This document shows positions 62,379 through 64,000 of a stretch of DNA of 64,000 nucleotides, one piece after another (position 1 is the stretch's first letter; the number at the start of each line of letters is the position of its first letter). The notes under the pieces are model-generated. The model saw only the letters and a program-made list of their open reading frames with translations, was not told the origin of the DNA and did not search any database. The stretch is from Pseudanabaena mucicola str. Chao 1806 (GTDB lineage Bacteria > Cyanobacteriota > Cyanobacteriia > Pseudanabaenales > Pseudanabaenaceae), in contig NZ_CP097329.1 in the NCBI RefSeq assembly GCF_030323025.1, positions 3,272,001-3,336,000 on the forward strand, written 5' to 3'. The position numbers and the translations under genes are program-made.

Positions 62379-62387
62379 TAATTTTAC

Positions 62388-62771
62388 TTACAGTCTGTAG
62401 TTGGCATTGTTAATCCGTTCACGAACCATCGACTCATCAGGTTTCTTGAGAGTAAATTTGTCAGCATTAGACTTGAGAATTTCTTTTTGGGTATCAGTCA
62501 ATCCTGCAATGTTTAAAACCTCGTCAAAGGATTGGTAAGGAGCATTATCAATGATGATGCGCCCCAAAGTGGGATACATACCACGCACTTGGCGAAAAGT
62601 GTTGATATTTGCATTATTTAAGTCAATTTTGCTAAGGTCTTGCGTATAAAAATTAGTTGGAGGTAATTCATCGGCAAACGCAGCGTTACTACCAAAAGAA
62701 CCTAAAAAGACAGTTGTCCAAATTGACGCGATCGCCACTAATAAAACAGAAAAGCGTATCAGAGCTTTCAT
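62388..62771 (-). CDS. psbU: Photosystem II extrinsic protein PsbU (12 kDa)
   Basis: A 127-residue precursor. A signal peptide with hydrophobic core VLLVAIASIWTTVFLGSFG ends at about AFADELP. The mature part contains the helix-hairpin-helix fold: IDLNNANINTFRQVRGMYPT, LGRIIIDNAPYQSFDEVLNI and LTDTQKEIL. It stabilises the oxygen-evolving complex on the lumenal side of PSII. The normal length is seen. Two tandem terminators follow. Confidence 0.97.
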   Translation of the reverse strand: MKALIRFSVLLVAIASIWTTVFLGSFGSNAAFADELPPTNFYTQDLSKIDLNNANINTFRQVRGMYPTLGRIIIDNAPYQSFDEVLNIAGLTDTQKEILKSNADKFTLKKPDESMVRERINNANYRL

Positions 62772-63097
62772 GCCTAAAATCTCTCTATTAAAAAAATAAT
62801 TTATTCACTTTCGAGATTAGCAGAAAATTGCAAACCCCTAGCCACAGGTTATCCAAATCGATAATATGTAAACAATTATCTCTATTTGTTAACTTCTCTT
62901 TACAAATCTTCAAATAGACCCAAAGCTACTCAAGGTAGCCAAATATCTGATTCTATAATGATCCCAGTCTTAAAGTTTAAATTTATAGCGATCACCTAGG
63001 TTTAAGTAACTATAAATAACTGCAAACTCTATAAGTGACCGTAGGTACAATGACTGTCTAGAAAATGGGTGGGTAATTACAACGGTTACTTTTGATT
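62772..63097. other. Divergent intergenic region between psbU and ndhD
   Basis: 326 AT-rich bp with no supported gene or hairpin. It must carry the promoters of both divergent genes; no consensus pair was recognised. Confidence 0.45.
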
Positions 63098-64000
63098 ATG
63101 TTAAGTCTCGAAAACTTCCCTTGGCTCACGTTTATCATCGCCTTTCCCATACTGATGTCGCTCTTAGTTGCCTTTGTGCCAGACAAAGGAGACGGTAAAA
63201 CCATCCGTTGGTTTTCGCTAGTTGTGGGACTGATTGACTTCGCAGCGATCGCCTATGCCTTCTGCACGAAGTATGACTACAGCAACCCCAATCTCCAACT
63301 CGTCGAGAAATACGCATGGGTTCCCGACTTGGGTTTAAATTGGTCTGTGGGCGTTGATGGACTCTCGATGCCCTTGGTCATGCTGACTGGATTTATCACC
63401 ACATTAGCAATCTTGGCATCCTGGCCCGTCACACTGAAGCCACGTTTATTTTATTTCTTGCTGTTATCCATGTATGGCGCACAGATTGCCGTCTTTGCTG
63501 TACAGGATATGCTGCTGTTTTTTCTGACATGGGAATTAGAACTAATCCCCGTTTACCTCTTGCTATCGATCTGGGGTGGCTACAAGCGTCTCTACGCTGC
63601 GACTAAGTTTATTCTCTACACAGCGATCGGTTCCCTGTTTATCCTTGTGGCAGGTTTAGCGATGGCATTCTATGGCGATACGGTTTCCTTTGATATGCAA
63701 ACCCTCGCCAGCAAAAACTACCCTCTCACATTCCAGCTACTAGCCTATGGAGCATTCTTGATTTCCTATGGGGTCAAGTTACCGATTTTTCCTCTGCATA
63801 CATGGCTACCTGACGCACATGGTGAGGCAACTGCACCAGTCCACATGCTCCTTGCTGGTATTCTCTTGAAAATGGGTGGTTATGCCCTGATGCGGATGAA
63901 TGCGGGGATGTTACCTGAAGCCCATGCTTACTTTGCGCCAATCTTGGTAGTTTTGGGGATCGTCAATATTATTTATGCGGCTCTCACCTCCTTTGCCCAG
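63098..64000 (+). CDS. ndhD: NAD(P)H-quinone oxidoreductase chain 4 (NdhD), 3' end outside the window
   Basis: The first 301 codons of NdhD run to the last base. [19 protein letters not shown] carries the conserved glutamate of helix 5, and [20 protein letters not shown] is the antiporter-type signature with the lysine and histidines of the proton channel. NdhD paralogues define respiratory (D1/D2) or CO2-uptake (D3/D4) complexes. The D1-like N-terminus suggests the respiratory/cyclic type, but the full sequence is needed to be sure. Confidence 0.96.
   Translation, partial: MLSLENFPWLTFIIAFPILMSLLVAFVPDKGDGKTIRWFSLVVGLIDFAAIAYAFCTKYDYSNPNLQLVEKYAWVPDLGLNWSVGVDGLSMPLVMLTGFITTLAILASWPVTLKPRLFYFLLLSMYGAQIAVFAVQDMLLFFLTWELELIPVYLLLSIWGGYKRLYAATKFILYTAIGSLFILVAGLAMAFYGDTVSFDMQTLASKNYPLTFQLLAYGAFLISYGVKLPIFPLHTWLPDAHGEATAPVHMLLAGILLKMGGYALMRMNAGMLPEAHAYFAPILVVLGIVNIIYAALTSFAQ

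Overview
The window comes from a filamentous-type cyanobacterium, most like Pseudanabaena or a relative. The evidence is psbU, chlP (geranylgeranyl reductase), NDH-1 subunits ndhH/A/I/G/E and ndhD, a cyanobacterial Atx1-type copper chaperone, cyanobacteriochrome-like GAF domains, many GCGATCGC (HIP1) sites and several palindromic dispersed repeats. The genus is an inference from gene content, not a phylogeny.

Layout. 0-5 kb: a Crp/Fnr regulator cut by the window edge, a TerB-like gene, a solo tnpB element, tatA, tsaE, moaC and an atx1-like gene. 5.3-10 kb: a large LOV/PAS/GAF histidine kinase followed at once by a REC-GGDEF-EAL response regulator. 10.4-14.2 kb: gmd and fcl (GDP-fucose supply), tRNA-Ser(GGA) and a CHAT-domain peptidase-like gene. 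14.4-15.7 kb: an intact DDE insertion sequence. 15.9-24.8 kb: a cobA-hemD fusion, a peptidoglycan-binding protein, a FetB-type permease, an alpha-amylase remnant, a rhomboid protease, ftsH and a crcB pair. 26.2-30.3 kb: ndhH-A-I-G-E. 30.7-35.9 kb: pilM-N-O-Q behind a strong-looking promoter. 36-39.3 kb: tRNA-Thr(GGT), a TPR gene and chlP. 40.2-45.8 kb: a 1267-aa hybrid kinase and a two-ATPase ECF/cobalt-type ABC protein.

45.8-56.3 kb is an accessory and decay island. A restriction-endonuclease gene is broken by a 105-bp MITE. IS1 and IS256 remnants end directly in the C-terminal third of cas1. A repeat and a Uma2 gene separate that fragment from an intact cas2. Then come a probable leader and a CRISPR array of 77 repeat units (49514-55330), followed by a gene with two Nudix boxes whose reading frame runs out of the last repeats. 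No interference genes (cas3, cas5-7, cas10, cas6) are in the window. After the island: a GHL10-type glycosidase, alr, an IS4-like remnant, nadB, psbU and the start of ndhD.

Two themes stand out. Light sensing: both large kinases carry a GAF domain with two cysteines exactly 28 residues apart (a DXCF and a CH motif), the signature of blue/green-type cyanobacteriochromes. The first kinase also has a LOV domain with its flavin-adduct cysteine. It sits next to a c-di-GMP-type output protein that has substitutions in both the GGDEF and EAL catalytic motifs. CRISPR decay: a very long array is kept beside a gutted adaptation module. Domain calls are made by eye from motifs; no database search was run.
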